Part shown: in pieces, positions 21,329-33,752 of the stretch
Layout of the letters: every line of letters starts with the position of its first letter
How positions within the stretch are numbered: position 1 is the first letter of the stretch
Assembly: GCA_018398765.1 (NCBI GenBank)
Contig: JAHBMJ010005370.1
Coordinates: 24,075-63,155, forward strand
DNA from: Chromera velia
Lineage: Eukaryota; Sar; Chromeraceae
Length of the DNA: 39,081 nucleotides
Reading direction: 5' to 3'
Translations under genes and position numbers: made by a program
The notes under the pieces: model-generated
Told to the model about the DNA's origin: nothing
Databases searched by the model: none
The model's input: only the letters and a program-made list of their open reading frames with translations

Positions 21329-21563
21329 AACGAAAAAAATTATACAAAAATTGATATCAAAAATTAAAAGTGTACAAAAAATAAATATTTTTATCAATTT
21401 TTTATACACTTTTTTTGTACACTTTTATAGGCTATATATATATATATATATGGTATATCGAAAATGCTAGGCTTTTATAGCTGGCTTGTTTTCAAGGTTG
21501 TCTTCCTGTAGCTGCCAGAGGCACTTGCTAATCGTTAGTTGCCACTGGTTAGATAGTTAGAGG

Positions 21564-22125
21564 ATGCCTAATCCCAGTTGGAGCGCTAAGCTCCCGAATG
21601 ATATTGATAGTCAGCGGCCAAACACTGTCTCTTCTTTATTAGAATCTTTAAATTGCACTCGCATCGATCCTCCTCCTGTGGTCACAGTGTGGTGTCATTT
21701 CCATTCGAACAGCCACCCATTGAACTGTATTCCTGCAATTTCCTGCAGCTTCCCTCTTGCTATGGATCACCTCCCTGCATGTCCATCTGCCCTGACATTC
21801 TTGGTGTCACTGTGTCTGTTGTTCTTGTTGAATTCCAGATCGAATTCAGCCCCATGTATGCAGACGAGTACCTGCAGACTGTGACAAAGTCCATGAAGCG
21901 AACTGCCCATCTTTGTGGACTTCTTTCTCTTCCTTCTCGATACGGAGGGCGGATTGATGGAGGGGCAGGGAACGATCTGGTGTCTTCGAATGTTTGGTTT
22001 CTCTGTTCAGTCTCTGGTCGGTTCATTTGACAGAAAGGAACAGGTCCGTGCAACCTGCAGGGCGGTCTTGCGATGGACGGTGAAAAAAATCGGAGGAAAA
22101 CAAAAAGACGAACAATCATTATGAA
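21564..22125 (+). other. Possible exons of an unidentified gene
   Basis: After a GAATTCCAG acceptor at 21838 a frame reads IEFSPMYADEYLQTVTKSMK, then RTAHLCGLL, a plausible amphipathic helix. After TTTGACAG near 22036 another reads EQVRATCRAVLRWTVKKIGG to a stop near 22122. An ATG at 21564 opens a further frame. Phases could not be reconciled and no family is recognised. Between 22130 and 23900 I see no convincing gene, only purine- or pyrimidine-rich low-complexity DNA. Confidence 0.2.
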
Positions 22126-22612
22126 AAAGAGACGCGGAAGCACAAATCAACTTTCTTCATGCGGCTGGGCTCCTCTCCTCAATCAGATCGATCGAGGGGG
22201 TCGGAAGGAAGAAAGGAAGGAAGCAGTGGGAAGAAACGAACGACATCCCCAAATCGGGAAGTACAGGACGGACAGAGAAAGGAAGGAACGACAAAGGAGA
22301 CCATGATGTTTTCTCTTTCTTTGTTCACGTCTCTTGTTGAAAGAGATCTTCATCAGTAGAGCAGGTCAGAAAGAGGTGTGGAGATCTGCGTGGATGAAGC
22401 GTGTACCTCTCTCTCTCTCGTTGGATACATTTGACTTTTTCCTTCGCGTCCAGTCTTCAAATCAATTTTTCTTCGGGGAACCCGGCTTTTCTTCTCCTTC
22501 TCTTTCATGAGCCGAATAGATCTGCTGAGGCTCCCTCTTGACTTATCTTCACCGTAATCATGTGTCACCTTCTTTCCCCCCTTGTGTTGGCAGAGTGACT
22601 GACAGGGCGATG

Positions 22613-22650
22613 CCGAAAGAAAGAAAAGAAAGAAAGAAAGAAAGAAAGAA
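22613..22650. repeat. GAAA microsatellite
   Basis: A run of GAAA/AAAG units within low-complexity sequence downstream of the multicopper oxidase gene. Confidence 0.9.
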
Positions 22651-23902
22651 ACGGCACTGACTGTCTCGTTCGGTCTCCCTTGCTGCTTCCCTTCCGTCCT
22701 TCTTTCGTTCTTTTTGTTTGTGCGATTTGTTGATCAACCGATGGGTCCAGATCGACAGAGAGAGAGGGAGAGAGAGGCCGCGCGAACCCTTTTCGGTTCG
22801 ACGAGTAGACAAGAGAAGAGACGTATGCGATGACTGTCTTTCTAGCTTTCTTCTGAGGAGCGGATTCATCGCCGCTTTCCCCCCCCCTCTCTCTCTGTAT
22901 GTGTCTGGCTGAACAAGACGTGACGATCAGAGAAAAGAATGAAAAGAACATTTCAGTCAGTCGCACGGCAGGACACGAGCAAGACAATAAAAAAGACACA
23001 CCCAATGGAGGGGGGCACGCATCTGTCTTCATCCGCATCAGGACGAAGAGACAGAAGGAAGGAAAGAGAAAGAAAAAAGAGAGAGGGACGACCTCCTTTG
23101 GAGTCCCCGCCCCAATGCTTCAACGAATTTACTTATTTGTCGATTTCAAAAATATAGTACAGAGCTCCCAGGATTTGCAGTCAATGTAACGACAGGGGGA
23201 GGCCACCCTGCCGAACAAATAAGTGGAAGCAGAGTGTTGAATCAAATATTTACAAACAAAAGATTGAAACAAAAAAAGGATAAGCATGCAGACACGAAAC
23301 ACATCCATGTGTGAGAGACACCGCGACACCAAAACCTCGCACATGCACCCATCCATGCAGCTTTCTTGAGTTGATTGATGGGACAGACAAACAAAGAGAG
23401 CGACCATCACCTAGCTGTGTTGCTCACATCACAGCTGGAGTGGCCCCCTTCCTTCCTGCCCCCATACCTCTCTACCTGTCCGTCTGCTTGCTGGAAGGTG
23501 AACAACCACCAAAAGAGATACTCACTTAAGGAGGAATCAGGACAGAACGATCGACGCGACAACGGCACCTGCCTCTTTCTGTCCTCCTTTCCAAATGCCC
23601 CCCCCCCGCATGTCTTTCCTCCCTTCTCTTGTCTTCGTCTCCCTCTTCACTTTCCTTCCCTTCGCTTCCCTTCCCGTACCTCCTTCCTTTTCTCTGACTG
23701 CACAGAGAGAGAGCGAGAGAAACGGCAGGGAGAATGGAAAGAAGAAAAGAAAAAGGAAGAGTCCCAAAGGTGTGTCAGAGAGAGACACAGAAAGAAAGAC
23801 ACCGAGAGAGCGAGCCTGAACTCCAAATCACTTCTGCCTCCATTCACACGCACAAACAAACACACACAGACACCCTCACTCTCTGAAAGAAACCCATCCC
23901 CC

Positions 23903-26900
23903 CTACGGAAGGAAATCGGAGAAGAAGTAGTCAGTCCGCTTTCTCGGTTCCGCCCCCTCCCCCTCTTTCTCCTCAGAGTCGAGCGTCGACTCCATACGGG
24001 AGTTTTGCTTCTTCATGTCTGCAGGAGACTGGGGGTAGACAGAGCGGGTGAGGGCAGCCAGCTTGAGCAGGTGCTCGGCCCTCTTTTCGTACACATTGGC
24101 CCAGGACCAAACAGGGCACTCACCAGATGTGGGAACTTCAGGGGGAATGGGGGGCTGTTGGTTTGGTTGGACGTTGAAAGCCATGATCATTCCGAGGGGG
24201 ATGTGGGGCTGCAGATGGCAGTGGAACAGCCACATACCTGGGTTGTCTGCACGGAAACGGATCACTGCCCACGATCTCTGCCAGAGGGACATGGTGTCCT
24301 TGTACATGGGTTTCTGGAGGTTTTGGAATTTTTTGTCCTTTTGCTCGTTGTACTTACAGCCCCAATACAGAGGCAGATTCAGACGGGGGAGACGGAATGG
24401 GTACTTGCCGACTTCTACTCTAAAGTCAGGAACGTTGGTCCATTTATGGGCAAGGTCGCCAAATTCTCTGTCCTCGGCTGGACAGGGGTTCAACTGCTGG
24501 GGCATCACGAAACAGGCGGTCTTATTGATCGAGCACCACTCGAAGTCGGCAAAATTGATCACACGGAAGTACCCTCCGTGCATATGCATGACGTGCTCAG
24601 TAGGGGAAAGGTTGTTGATCACTAGTTCGACTGTGGTGACGTTCTCCGGGATCGTCACGAAGGGCGTCTCCTCGGCCCCGCACTGTCCCTTCGTGTGAAG
24701 GAGAGGGGTCTGGGGGTGGTGCCACGTGCGTGTCTGTCCCTCAATGTCGTTATACCACCTCCCTCTGCTGGTCGGGATGTCCTCTGCAGTAATGGAAGTG
24801 TCACCCGTCAGACCGACGTTCATGACCAGACGGAGGTCGGGCTCGTCATCCAGGGGATCCTCATCTAGGAGTGGCTCGGCCACGGCCCAACCCTTTCTGA
24901 GGGTGGTGTCAAATTCCTCCCCCTCCACCGGCTTCGGTCTGGAACCCCCCCCTGTCCCTGCAGGCTCTTCATAGTGGGGAGGCCAGGGGATGTGCTTCTT
25001 TGGGAGGGGGGTCTTCGTGCCTTTGTAGTGGATGAAGGCGTACCTGCAGGCAGGCAGGAAGGAAGGACATTGAATCAAAAGTCAGTCGGGTGTCGGTTTT
25101 GGCAGTGGGTGTGCGTCCTGCAGTCTCGTCGGGGGATCAGTCTTGTCACTCAAACTGTTGCTGACCTGCTGACCCATTCATTGACTGACTGACTGACTTC
25201 TTCACCCCTTTTTACCGACTGACTGACTTCTTCACCCCATTTTCGTAAGTCCACTGAGTGATTTTTAGGTGCTTTTCCGCCACCTTCCTTTCTGTTTCAC
25301 TGCATTTGTTCTTTCAGCCGACTGCCTGCCTTCGAGGCTGACTGACCACTTGCAGGCCTTCACAGGGTGGAATCCGGGGGGAGTGAAGGCCTTTCCCTCC
25401 AGCATCGTGCACCCGTAGTCGTATCTGCACAGACAGACAGAGACAGATGCATGAGCATGCAGACAGGCAGGCACAAGAGGGAGTGAATACGGATATTGCA
25501 GGATCCATCATGACAGAAAGAAAGAGAGAAGGAAGGAAGGAAGAGTTCTTTCTGCAGAGGAAGGAAGGAGCGTTCGATCCCTCCATGCAATGCCTCTCTT
25601 CTCTCTTGCAATCACGCACACGTACATGCACTGAGGGAGAGAGAGAGGGGCAGGCGGGGCAGAGGAATGGGCCGAGATATGTGGATGAACACTCAACTGC
25701 AGGGATAGTAGAAAAGAGTTGAGGGAGGAGAGAATCATTTTCACACTCAATCCTTCGTACATCTGTGGGACGGCCGACGCACGCATGCATGCCCTGACTG
25801 CCTGCCTCACTGACGGACGTGGCCGTGACTTTGTAGAAGCCTTCCTCCTGGTCTGCGCACATAACGACGTCTGTTCTCTCCCCGTTGTGGATGTTGAACG
25901 ATCGCACCTGCATGTGAAGGGAGGGAAAGAGGGAAGGAGGGAAGGGGGACAGAGGGGTATTCAGGTAGACGGAGGGAAGAAAACAGAAGAAGAAGAAGGT
26001 GAGCAGCAAAGGGAAGAAGAGTGGACGGAAACCGTTTGACAGCCAAGGGGAAAGGACCTATGCACATTCAATTCACTGTACTGCTGGAGGTCCGTCCAAC
26101 ATTGCGGCCACTGTCACAATCCATCGCTGATCATGCATGCAGGTCTAAATGGGCCTCTTCTCTGACTCCTGCGTCTCCACAATTCCCACCTCCACACACA
26201 CAACCAGCAACAACGCATATCTCTCGACACCCAGAAAAAGTCTCTTCCTTCCTCACACACACTGACACAAGCTGAGCAGCACCAAACTCCAAGCTCACCC
26301 TCCCCCTACCTGACCTGTACAGGTTTCACGTCTGCCCCATCGACAGAGATCATGGTCATGTTGTGGCCCTCGATGTCGATGATGAAATTCTCCGCATTCC
26401 CTCCTGAGTTGATCCACCTCATGCGGTAGCACTTGCCCTTCTCTACAGTCAAAAGGGGGTAGGGGTACTCTTCTGTCCCGTCTCCCCACTGACCGTTGAA
26501 GGACGCGTACACAGAGTCCGAACACACGGGGTTCCCGGGCATCGCCCCGTCCACCTTGAAGCAGGTCTCGGGGTCGCGCCACTCGTCAGAGACCATCACG
26601 GTCATCTCCTCGTCGTACATATCTCGGAATGGCTCGTCCTCGTCTCTCTTCTTCACAACCAGAGGACCCTTCACGCCCCTCGACTGCTGGAGAGCGTCCA
26701 TGTGCGAGTGCCAGTAAAATGTGCCTGCCGGCTCGGCCTTGAACTTGTACGTGAAATTCTGCCCAGGCATGATGGGTGCCTGGGTCACTCCGTGCGCCCC
26801 ATCCATGAAAGGGGTGCCTCTCTGATGAAGGCCGTGCCAGTGGATGGTCGTACCACTCGCGTGGAGGTTATTCCTCACGGTGATCTCCACGTCATCCCCC

Positions 26901-27256
26901 TCAAAGGCCTCCACGAGGGGACCTGGGTACTGTCCGTTGACGAGCTGGGCGGCCTTCAGGTTCTCCTGGGGAATGCTAAAGGGTAGCTCCCGAGCGGTTG
27001 GACTCGCAAATCCACCGCAAGGTGCGAAGATGTTTCCCTTGGACTTGCAAAGGGTCTTTGTGGAGACGGTAGGTCTGAGGAAGTCGACGTCCCAGTCTCT
27101 GAGATCAAAATCAAACTTCACCGTCTCTGCCCGAGAAAGGGAGAGGACCGGGAAGATGCACAAAAGACGTATCAAGCCGGAAGACATCTGCAAGCACCAG
27201 AGAAAGGCCAACCAGGAAAATGTTGAGTCAAAAACAACGACCCCACAACGTATCAT
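23903..27256 (-). CDS. Multicopper oxidase (ascorbate oxidase/laccase-like), secreted
   Basis: Four exons on the - strand: 27256-26315, 25907 to 25819 (or 25783), 25424-25350 and 25043-23903. They join in frame to about 748 residues. The start may instead be the Met at 27187, which opens directly into a signal peptide (MSSGLIRLLCIFPVLSLSRA). All four copper-ligand motifs are present: IHWHGLHQRG, FYWHSHMD, HVMHMHGGYF and LFHCHLQPHIPLGM; the last supplies the type 1 Cys and an axial Met ten residues later. The family oxidises phenols, ascorbate or metals and reduces oxygen to water, usually outside the cell. Exon 2 has two possible phase-2 donors (gtccgt or gtgcgt) that differ by 12 codons. The C-terminal tail is acidic, then RKRTDYFFSDFLP. 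The gene is head-to-head with the HECT gene. Substrate cannot be told from sequence. Confidence 0.9.
25183..25240. repeat. Two-copy GACTGACTTCTTCACCCC repeat in intron 3
   Basis: GACTGACTGACTTCTTCACC appears twice about 34 bases apart in the intron between exons 3 and 4 of the multicopper oxidase. GACT/CAGT units also recur in the window near 90, 3735 and 32540. Confidence 0.7.
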
Positions 27257-27740
27257 GAAATCTGTGTGTAGACGGAGACTGGAGTGACAGAAAACAATTA
27301 TATGCCCCTAGTGGAGCCTCGCAAAAAACGAATGTCACCTGACCTTTACCCTCATGTTCATCCACCAGACAATTGACGCCGGCCGTCCGGTGGTGACAGG
27401 AAAACTATGTGGACAAACAGCTAGAAACCGACACGACCAGAGACGGCAGAGATCCAAAACAAGGAGAAAATATTGAAACGGCTCGGTTCGACGAGTTTTC
27501 ACGAGAGGCAGAATGGCAACAAGTGATCACGTTAAGGAAGCTGTGCGAGACATTGCTCGTAGATTACTTTATCATGGTACGCAAGAGTCAAGAGAAAGTG
27601 AATTTTGCATTTCTTGAGTATGATCCCTTTCGGAGGATGTCGGAGGATGCAACACGAATCGTGAAGACTGCGGCGAAGTTTTCGTTTTTTTTTTTTTGGC
27701 GGTACCAGACGCGATCTTTGACAAAAACGCCAGCGACCTA

Positions 27741-27801
27741 GCATGCGCGCGGAATGCGCGCGCTCTTGAAACCCATGCGGAGACGCGCGGAGACGCGGCG
27801 C
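27741..27801. promoter_or_regulatory. GC-rich inverted repeats in the divergent promoter region (MCO/HECT)
   Basis: The 790-bp space between the two divergent genes contains GCGCGC-GGAAT-GCGCGC (about 27746-27762) and a doubled GGAGACGCG motif (27779-27799). The core GCGCGGAGACG also occurs in the other head-to-head intergenic region near 37241. A promoter or start-site role is inference from position only. Two open frames in this space (27409-27741 and 27754-28008) match nothing I recognise. Confidence 0.35.
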
Positions 27802-28046
27802 TTGGCCGGAATTATAAAGGAAAGTAAACGTCTCGTGCTGGCCGAGCTTGCAGATGCTTGCAGCACCTTTGAGGTTTCAGCAGATTCTCAGCCTCTTGTA
27901 TACGCAACAACCTCTCGGTATCTCTCGACCCAACCTTTCAACCGAGCAGTGACAAGCACCTTTACTGCCATTCACCGCTTGCCTAACTTACCAGGGAACC
28001 GCAGCTAAAGGGATCCGTTGACATTTCTCAAGCCAACCGAAACATC

Positions 28047-30627
28047 ATGATGCTGTCCCTGCAGAGTCTCTTTTCTTCGTGCTCTTCCCTTTTCGGTTTT
28101 GCTTGCTGGCTGAGCGCTCTTGTTGCTCTAATTGTCTGTAGCCCCCTTCGAGGATGGGTCCATGCTGCAGCCTTTTTGTGTGCTGGATTCTATCTGGTCA
28201 CGATATGGCCCACCGCATACTTCAGCCTTGGGTTCGCGGTTCTTGTGGACACCGCGGTGCAGTTTGTGGGAACCCAGCTTCAAGCTGCCGCCCTCTCGCC
28301 ATCAATCACACAGTTTGCAGCCCAGATAAGTGATACAGTGGGCAAGAATGTTCTTGGTTCCTGGTTTGTCCGAAAATGTGCTCAGTGCAATCTGCGCCCC
28401 CTGGCATTTTGGAGTCGCTTGCTTGAGGACCGGGTTCACGTTGCCCTCCTCCTGTTCTGGTTTCCCAAGTGCTTGTCATGGGGGACAATGATCCGGCTGA
28501 CAAGCCTCTGTACCCTCGTCACCGCCACTCACGCACTCCTCCTCAGCAAAGCGATGCAGAGAGTTCCGCAACCGTCGGATCCCATCGCTCTGTGGGCAGG
28601 TATCATTGACTCTCTCAGCGACTCTTGGGTGACACGGGATCGCACCAAGACGTTCGCAGTCGTTGTTGGTCTTCTCTGGATGACACCGGCATGGCTATGT
28701 GCGCTTGCACACCTGAATGCCGCACTGTTCATCGCTGGACTTGTCTTTCTGGACCCGGGCACTTTGTTGGTCGACTGGAACCCTCTGTGGGAGCAGCTTG
28801 TGGACCTTCTGCCCCGGGAAGTGGACTTGGAGATCACCCTTACCCCGCTGCTTTGGCGTTGGACTCAGCCGTTTCGCAGTCTCAGAGCGCAGGTCAGAAG
28901 TCGAGGCACTGAACCTTCGCGTATGCAACTACACACCAAGAAGCTGCGCACAGACATTCCCTTATGTTTTTATGTGTGCGTGCACAAGGGGTATATCGGT
29001 GTCTCAGATTTGGATGCGAATGAATGCAAACTGCAATCCTCTTCGAATAGTATGGCTCTGATGTATCACAGGAGAACACAAGGACAGACCGTGTACTGAC
29101 ATGCACTGAAACATGCAGGTCGAAGGTCTTGATTCTGAACGGTCTGCCCGACACGCGATCCTGGGCTTCTCTGGCGCTCATCTTTTGATCCTCACCAGTT
29201 TGCTCAGCCAGAGCCTGGCGCTGGTGCTGTTCGCTACAGCCTGCGCTGCCACCTGCATGAATGCAAGAGAGGAGATCAGCTTGAGGACCTACCGACTGCT
29301 GGGGCTCCTGGCGTGCATCTCCGTGGAAGGCCTTTGTACCGGCTACGTGCTAGGGTTCTACCTGACGTCGCCACTTCAGTGGGTGAGATTGGTTCTCTTC
29401 ACCTTCCTGTTCTGCGCATCGAATTGGCTGGTACTTTCTCTCACGGTGTGCCAAGGATGCTTCTACACGAATTCCGTGAATCTGTCGGTGCGACAGTTTC
29501 TCTTCCGCCTCTGGACTCTGAAACGCCAGCGCGTCGCAGATGGCATGGACGTTATTAAATTACACAACGACCAGAGCACAATTCTCAGACAGACACTTGA
29601 ACAAGTGGAAGCCGACGGCAGACAGATCCAGGTGCAGTTTGAGGGATCGCAAGGGATGGATGTGGGCGGACTGAGGAGGCAGCTGGCTACACAGCTCGGC
29701 AGGGCGGTTGTGAATCCCCCCGAATCGGAGCTTCTCGCCCCCTTGAGGGAGTGGGAAGTCGGTGCAGGCGTGTATGACGTGAACTATGAGGCGATCTTCC
29801 TGTCCACGCCTGAGGGGGTGAATGAGGTAATGAGAAAGCTTGGTGTGATCTTGGGGAAATGTCTGATGGAGCAGATGCATCTGATTACTTTGAGCAGAGC
29901 CTTGTGCAAGTATCTGCTTTCTGATGGGGACCCCCACAGCCAGATCACTTTCGACGACATGACAGAGCTGTGCCCAGCGAAGCAGCAGATGAAATCGGGG
30001 CAGCCGGAGGTGCGGCAGTCGTTGGCTTACGGGGAGCTCCAATTGCCTGCTGTGGCTCTTCCAGATATGCAGTACACCGTGGAGACTGGCTGCAGAGATG
30101 AAGACTTCCACCCTCCCGCTGTCCCAACTGAGGCACAGAACAACGAACTAGCATCCGCATTTGTGTGCAACAACTTTGCACAAGATCTGAGAGACCACAT
30201 AAGGGTGGGATTCCGTCAAGTCGTGGACTGCGACATCGGTCGTCTCTTCTCTGCTGCCGAGCTGCAGGAGATGCTCAAAGGATCTTCCGAGATTCTTCTC
30301 TCAGACTGGGAGCAACACACAGCCTATCGACCGGGGTTGACAAGGAGACATCCTGTGGTTGAATTGTTCTGGACAGCCATGAAAGGTCTCACTCAAGAGC
30401 AGCTGAGAAACTTTTGTGAGTTTGTGACAGGACAGTCAACGCCTCCGATGGGAGGCTTCGCTTCCTTGAACCCGCCCTTCACTGTCTCCCTCAACCAGAC
30501 CAACACCACTCTGATTTCCCATTCCTGTTTCAACGCCGTCGAGCTGCCATGCAATGAGGGCATGACAGTTGAGGCCATGACGCTGCAGATCACAACTGGC
30601 CAGAATGAGCGCTTCAACATTGCATAG
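28047..30627 (+). CDS. HECT-type E3 ubiquitin ligase with polytopic membrane N-terminus
   Basis: Two exons, 28047-28892 and 29119-30627, join in phase 0 (GTCAGA donor, CATGCAG acceptor) to 784 residues. Residues 1 to about 395 contain roughly eight to ten hydrophobic segments (for example FGFACWLSALVALIVC, VVVGLLWMTPAWLCALAHL and VRLVLFTFLFCASNWLVLSL). From about residue 430 a HECT domain follows: VQFEGSQGMDVGGLRRQL, LGVILGKCLMEQMH, GFRQVVDCDIGRLF, VELFWTAMKGLTQEQLRNF, EFVTGQSTPPMGGFASL, and SHSCFNAVELP with the catalytic Cys near 752. HECT ligases accept ubiquitin from an E2 on that Cys and pass it to substrates. The usual Tyr after the Cys-motif LP is replaced (LPCN). An N-terminal membrane anchor of this size is not the common HECT layout and points to endomembrane quality control or trafficking; that is inference. 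Confidence 0.88.
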
Positions 30628-30854
30628 GAAAAATAAAGGCCTATGCACCCTCGAAGGATCAGAAGAGAAAGAAAATTCAGAGTTCGATCGATGGCCTTCT
30701 TCTGCCATTTGCAATAATCGGCGTTTTCTCTAGTCCTTGTCTGGATGAATTCTTTCGACCATTCACGCATTGCATGGTTTGTTTTCTCAGTATCTTTCTG
30801 TACTCCAATCGATCAGCGTCGATCAGCTTTTAATACAGCTAAAGATTTCTCTAG

Positions 30855-30873
30855 CCCCCCCCCCCCCCCCCCC
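30855..30873. repeat. Poly-C tract
   Basis: Nineteen consecutive C. Similar C runs border the N gap at 14508-14801 and end the window. Confidence 0.95.
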
Positions 30874-32227
30874 GCGCTTCTTGATGCTTCTTGACAGGAC
30901 ATTGTTAAAAAGAACATTTGATTGATTGGTTGGTCGGTTTCACACTAAAGTGTCTTAATTCCTGCTATATCTATACCCGTTGCTGGAGCAAAATCCTATA
31001 GCTAACTCTGACAGTTTTTATCTAGGTTTCTAGCTAGGTTTTCATCCAAGCTATGACAACGTACATATAGCTAGTTATAAATTATTATGTATACACCGTT
31101 TCTTTATGTTTTTTCAGATCATTACTTAGATAATTACTGAACAGCTACTATTGTCACTGCTCTGTCAGCTAGGGCTGTTAGTTACTGTGTTTCTAGCTAG
31201 CTCTTATAAATGTGTGTGTTAGTATATGTCTGGTTCTAGGTCTGGTTATATGTCGATATTTGTTAGGTGACGTACTTAAGTCACTAGGTAGGTCATGGTA
31301 TATAGGTCCAACAAGGCGTGGAACCGCGTGTTTGGTACGTAAAAAATGTTGTTAAGGTCTACTTAGAGGGGTTGGCGCTGGTGAGTGCTTGCAGAGGTTT
31401 AAGGGTCTTCAAGGCTTAATGTCGCTAGAGTGGTTCAGGTCGATCTCCAGTGACAGACTCGATCAGTATCAGGAGCATGGAGCTTTCTTGTGATTCGGTG
31501 ATCGATCTGATTTCATTGTAGTTTTCCAGAAAGTCTTTCGGAAGTCTTTCATATGATTTCGATCGAAGTGTGACACGCCAATATCTGTATGATGCAGGAC
31601 GTTTACATCTTGCATCTCCTTTCTTTAATACTTAAAAGGGATATAGCGAGGATTGAACCTATGACCTTCTGCTTGTTACTGCTGTATACTAACCACTAAA
31701 TCATGAAAGCAAGCGGCGTACACGATCTTCTTTTGCTTAGTGCTACTTTAAACTAAAATTAATTCATTTAATTTCTATCTTCTTTCTGGTTATGCCAAGC
31801 TATGCTTAAGTAGCACATAGTAATGTGCACCACTATACTAGTCACTATATGTTACTATACGTTGTTACTACCTATAGATTGCTACACAAGGCGCGCCTCT
31901 GCGTCGCCCAGGGAGTGACATACACTGATGTAGGATAAGGATAATTAAAGGATTAGGATTTATGTCTGGAAGATTGGCCTCTCACCCCAACGCCGAATGC
32001 CGAATATGATTTAAGAAGACTAAGCTAGGTAATTAGCGAAGTTGTCTCATACATGCAAACTGTCAGTAGAACTTTGATAAATTTGAGGTATAATGTAAGT
32101 CACTTCATACATAAAGAGGGTTATCCGTTTTAACAACGCAATATATAGGGTACAATGTGTTTTTATTAGTTTTCATCCCCCGTGACTTCTTCGGAACGCC
32201 CAAAAAAAGAGTCTGAACAGCCTCAGG
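30874..32227. other. Gene-free AT-rich stretch
   Basis: No coding signal on either strand. There are scattered CTAGCTAG-type palindromes (about 31010-31200) and a tRNA-like segment at about 31637-31711. It separates the 3' end of the HECT gene from the 3' end of the FASTK-like gene. Confidence 0.6.
31637..31711 (-). other. tRNA-derived relic (possible SINE head)
   Basis: On the - strand the segment opens GCTTTCATGATTTAGTGGTT. TTTAGTGGTTAGTAT resembles an A box and GGTTCAATCC matches a B box, at tRNA-like spacing, and the end is CTATATCCC followed by TTTT, a Pol III-type stop. The anticodon and T stems pair poorly and the acceptor ends do not match, so it is unlikely to be a working tRNA. A SINE or a decayed tRNA fits better. 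Confidence 0.4.
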
Positions 32228-33696
32228 TTACAGCCACCGTTTCTGCTTCGACAGCTTCACCTCTCTATCTATAGATTCGTCATATGAACGTGTCGCCAAA
32301 CAGACTGCCGCCAAACAAAAGGGGTCTGCAATCACATACATGCAGCACAGAGAGGCTGTTCTGCCTTACCTAGACAGGTGAACCGTCTTTCTTTCTGTCT
32401 TCCTTTATCTTCTTTTTTCTGACACAAACACGGGCACGTGCATGCATACGCTGACGCATAGAGACATAGGGATAGGAAGACGCGGACACAGAAAGGCGCA
32501 ACATTAAACATGCACAGGCAGCTAGACAAGGACAGCCAAACTGACTGACTGACAGACCGCAGATCGAGGGCCTGAGACGCCACGAAGCGCAAAGGGTCCA
32601 ATGGCAAAGCATATTGTAGAAGCAGCAAAGTAACCGACTGAATGACTTGCGAGTGCGACGCAGCCAGTGTGTGTAGGCCAACAACAAATCAGAAACATAA
32701 CGACACCCGGTAATGGGTGGTCGTGCTTTGTTCCAGAAAACGACGGCAACTGACGACAGAGAGGCTGACGACTTGAACAAACGCAGCCGTGACTGACCTT
32801 CCCAGTAGTTGAAAACGAAAGGTTGGGGCAGGCGGAGTGCAGAGATGGCCGCCTTGACTTCCTGCCATGCTTCCGCTGCAGCCAAATACACAGACAGATA
32901 TGAAGTAAGTGACTGACGCTTTGGCGTAGAATACGTTGTCGACACATGCAGTCATGACGAAACTTCCCAAACTCGGGCACGCCAACTCGCAGATACATAT
33001 GGATGGACGCAGATGCTCTGAATTCCAAAGTCTGCTCTTGAGAGCACCGCCTTAACTCTTCCCACTCGGAATCTGCGTGCTGCGGCCTCAGAACATGTCT
33101 ACACTCGAGATGAAGCTTTGAGTTCTACATTCGACATGAAGCGAGCCTCACCTTCTGTTTTGCTTTGGCGTCCCCCCTTCCCCGGAGTGGTCAGAATTGA
33201 GTCTTCCCGTCCCGCATTGTCAAGGATGTCTCTGCTTGAGCAGGCATTTCTCTGCAGACCGAAGAGCGAAATGGGCAAGGAAGAGAAGCAATAACAGATC
33301 CAGCTGTGCACTTCGTCTTTCTCTCAACATTCTCTCCTCAGTGCACATCGACTCATGAAATCAAAACATCATGAAGTGTCCCCCCCTTCGCTAATGTTTC
33401 TTTGGATCCTCTGTGCATAACTCGGTCCTTGAGTGGGGTGCAAGAGGAGAGACGAGAAAGCAAACCACGCCAAAGGGGAAGGAGGCTGACGCCAAACAGA
33501 AATTCCGTCACGCTGACATTCTTACACTTTCGCACTCAGCCGGATGGACACACACAGACACAGACACAGACAGACACACACACACACACACACACACAAG
33601 CGCGCAGGCACGTACGCACATCTACACGCATGAGCATGCGAACAGAGAAAGACAGATAGACAGAGAGAGGAAGAGAGGGAAAGAAAGATGGAAGGA

Positions 33697-33752
<56 letters not shown>

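Noticed and set aside
22558-23189. Overlapping frames of 60-160 residues on both strands downstream of the MCO gene
   Set aside because: They are Arg/Lys/Glu- or Ser/Leu/Phe-rich and track GAAA/GAGA repeats, with no splice signals that join them.
23375-24698. Frames of 416 and 216 residues on the + strand
   Set aside because: They are antisense to the last exon of the multicopper oxidase, whose frame carries the copper motifs.
25350-25424. Alternative frame of MCO exon 3 (IRLRVHDAGG)
   Set aside because: It would need phase 0 at the next junction, but exon 4 (YAFIHYKG) requires phase 2; only the YDYGCTMLEG frame fits.
31637-31711. A functional tRNA gene
   Set aside because: The anticodon and T stems pair poorly and the acceptor ends do not match; retained only as a relic.
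32370-32412. A possible short - strand exon ending at a GTAAGG donor
   Set aside because: Two of its frames contain stops and the third adds nothing recognisable, while exons 6 and 7 already join in phase without it.
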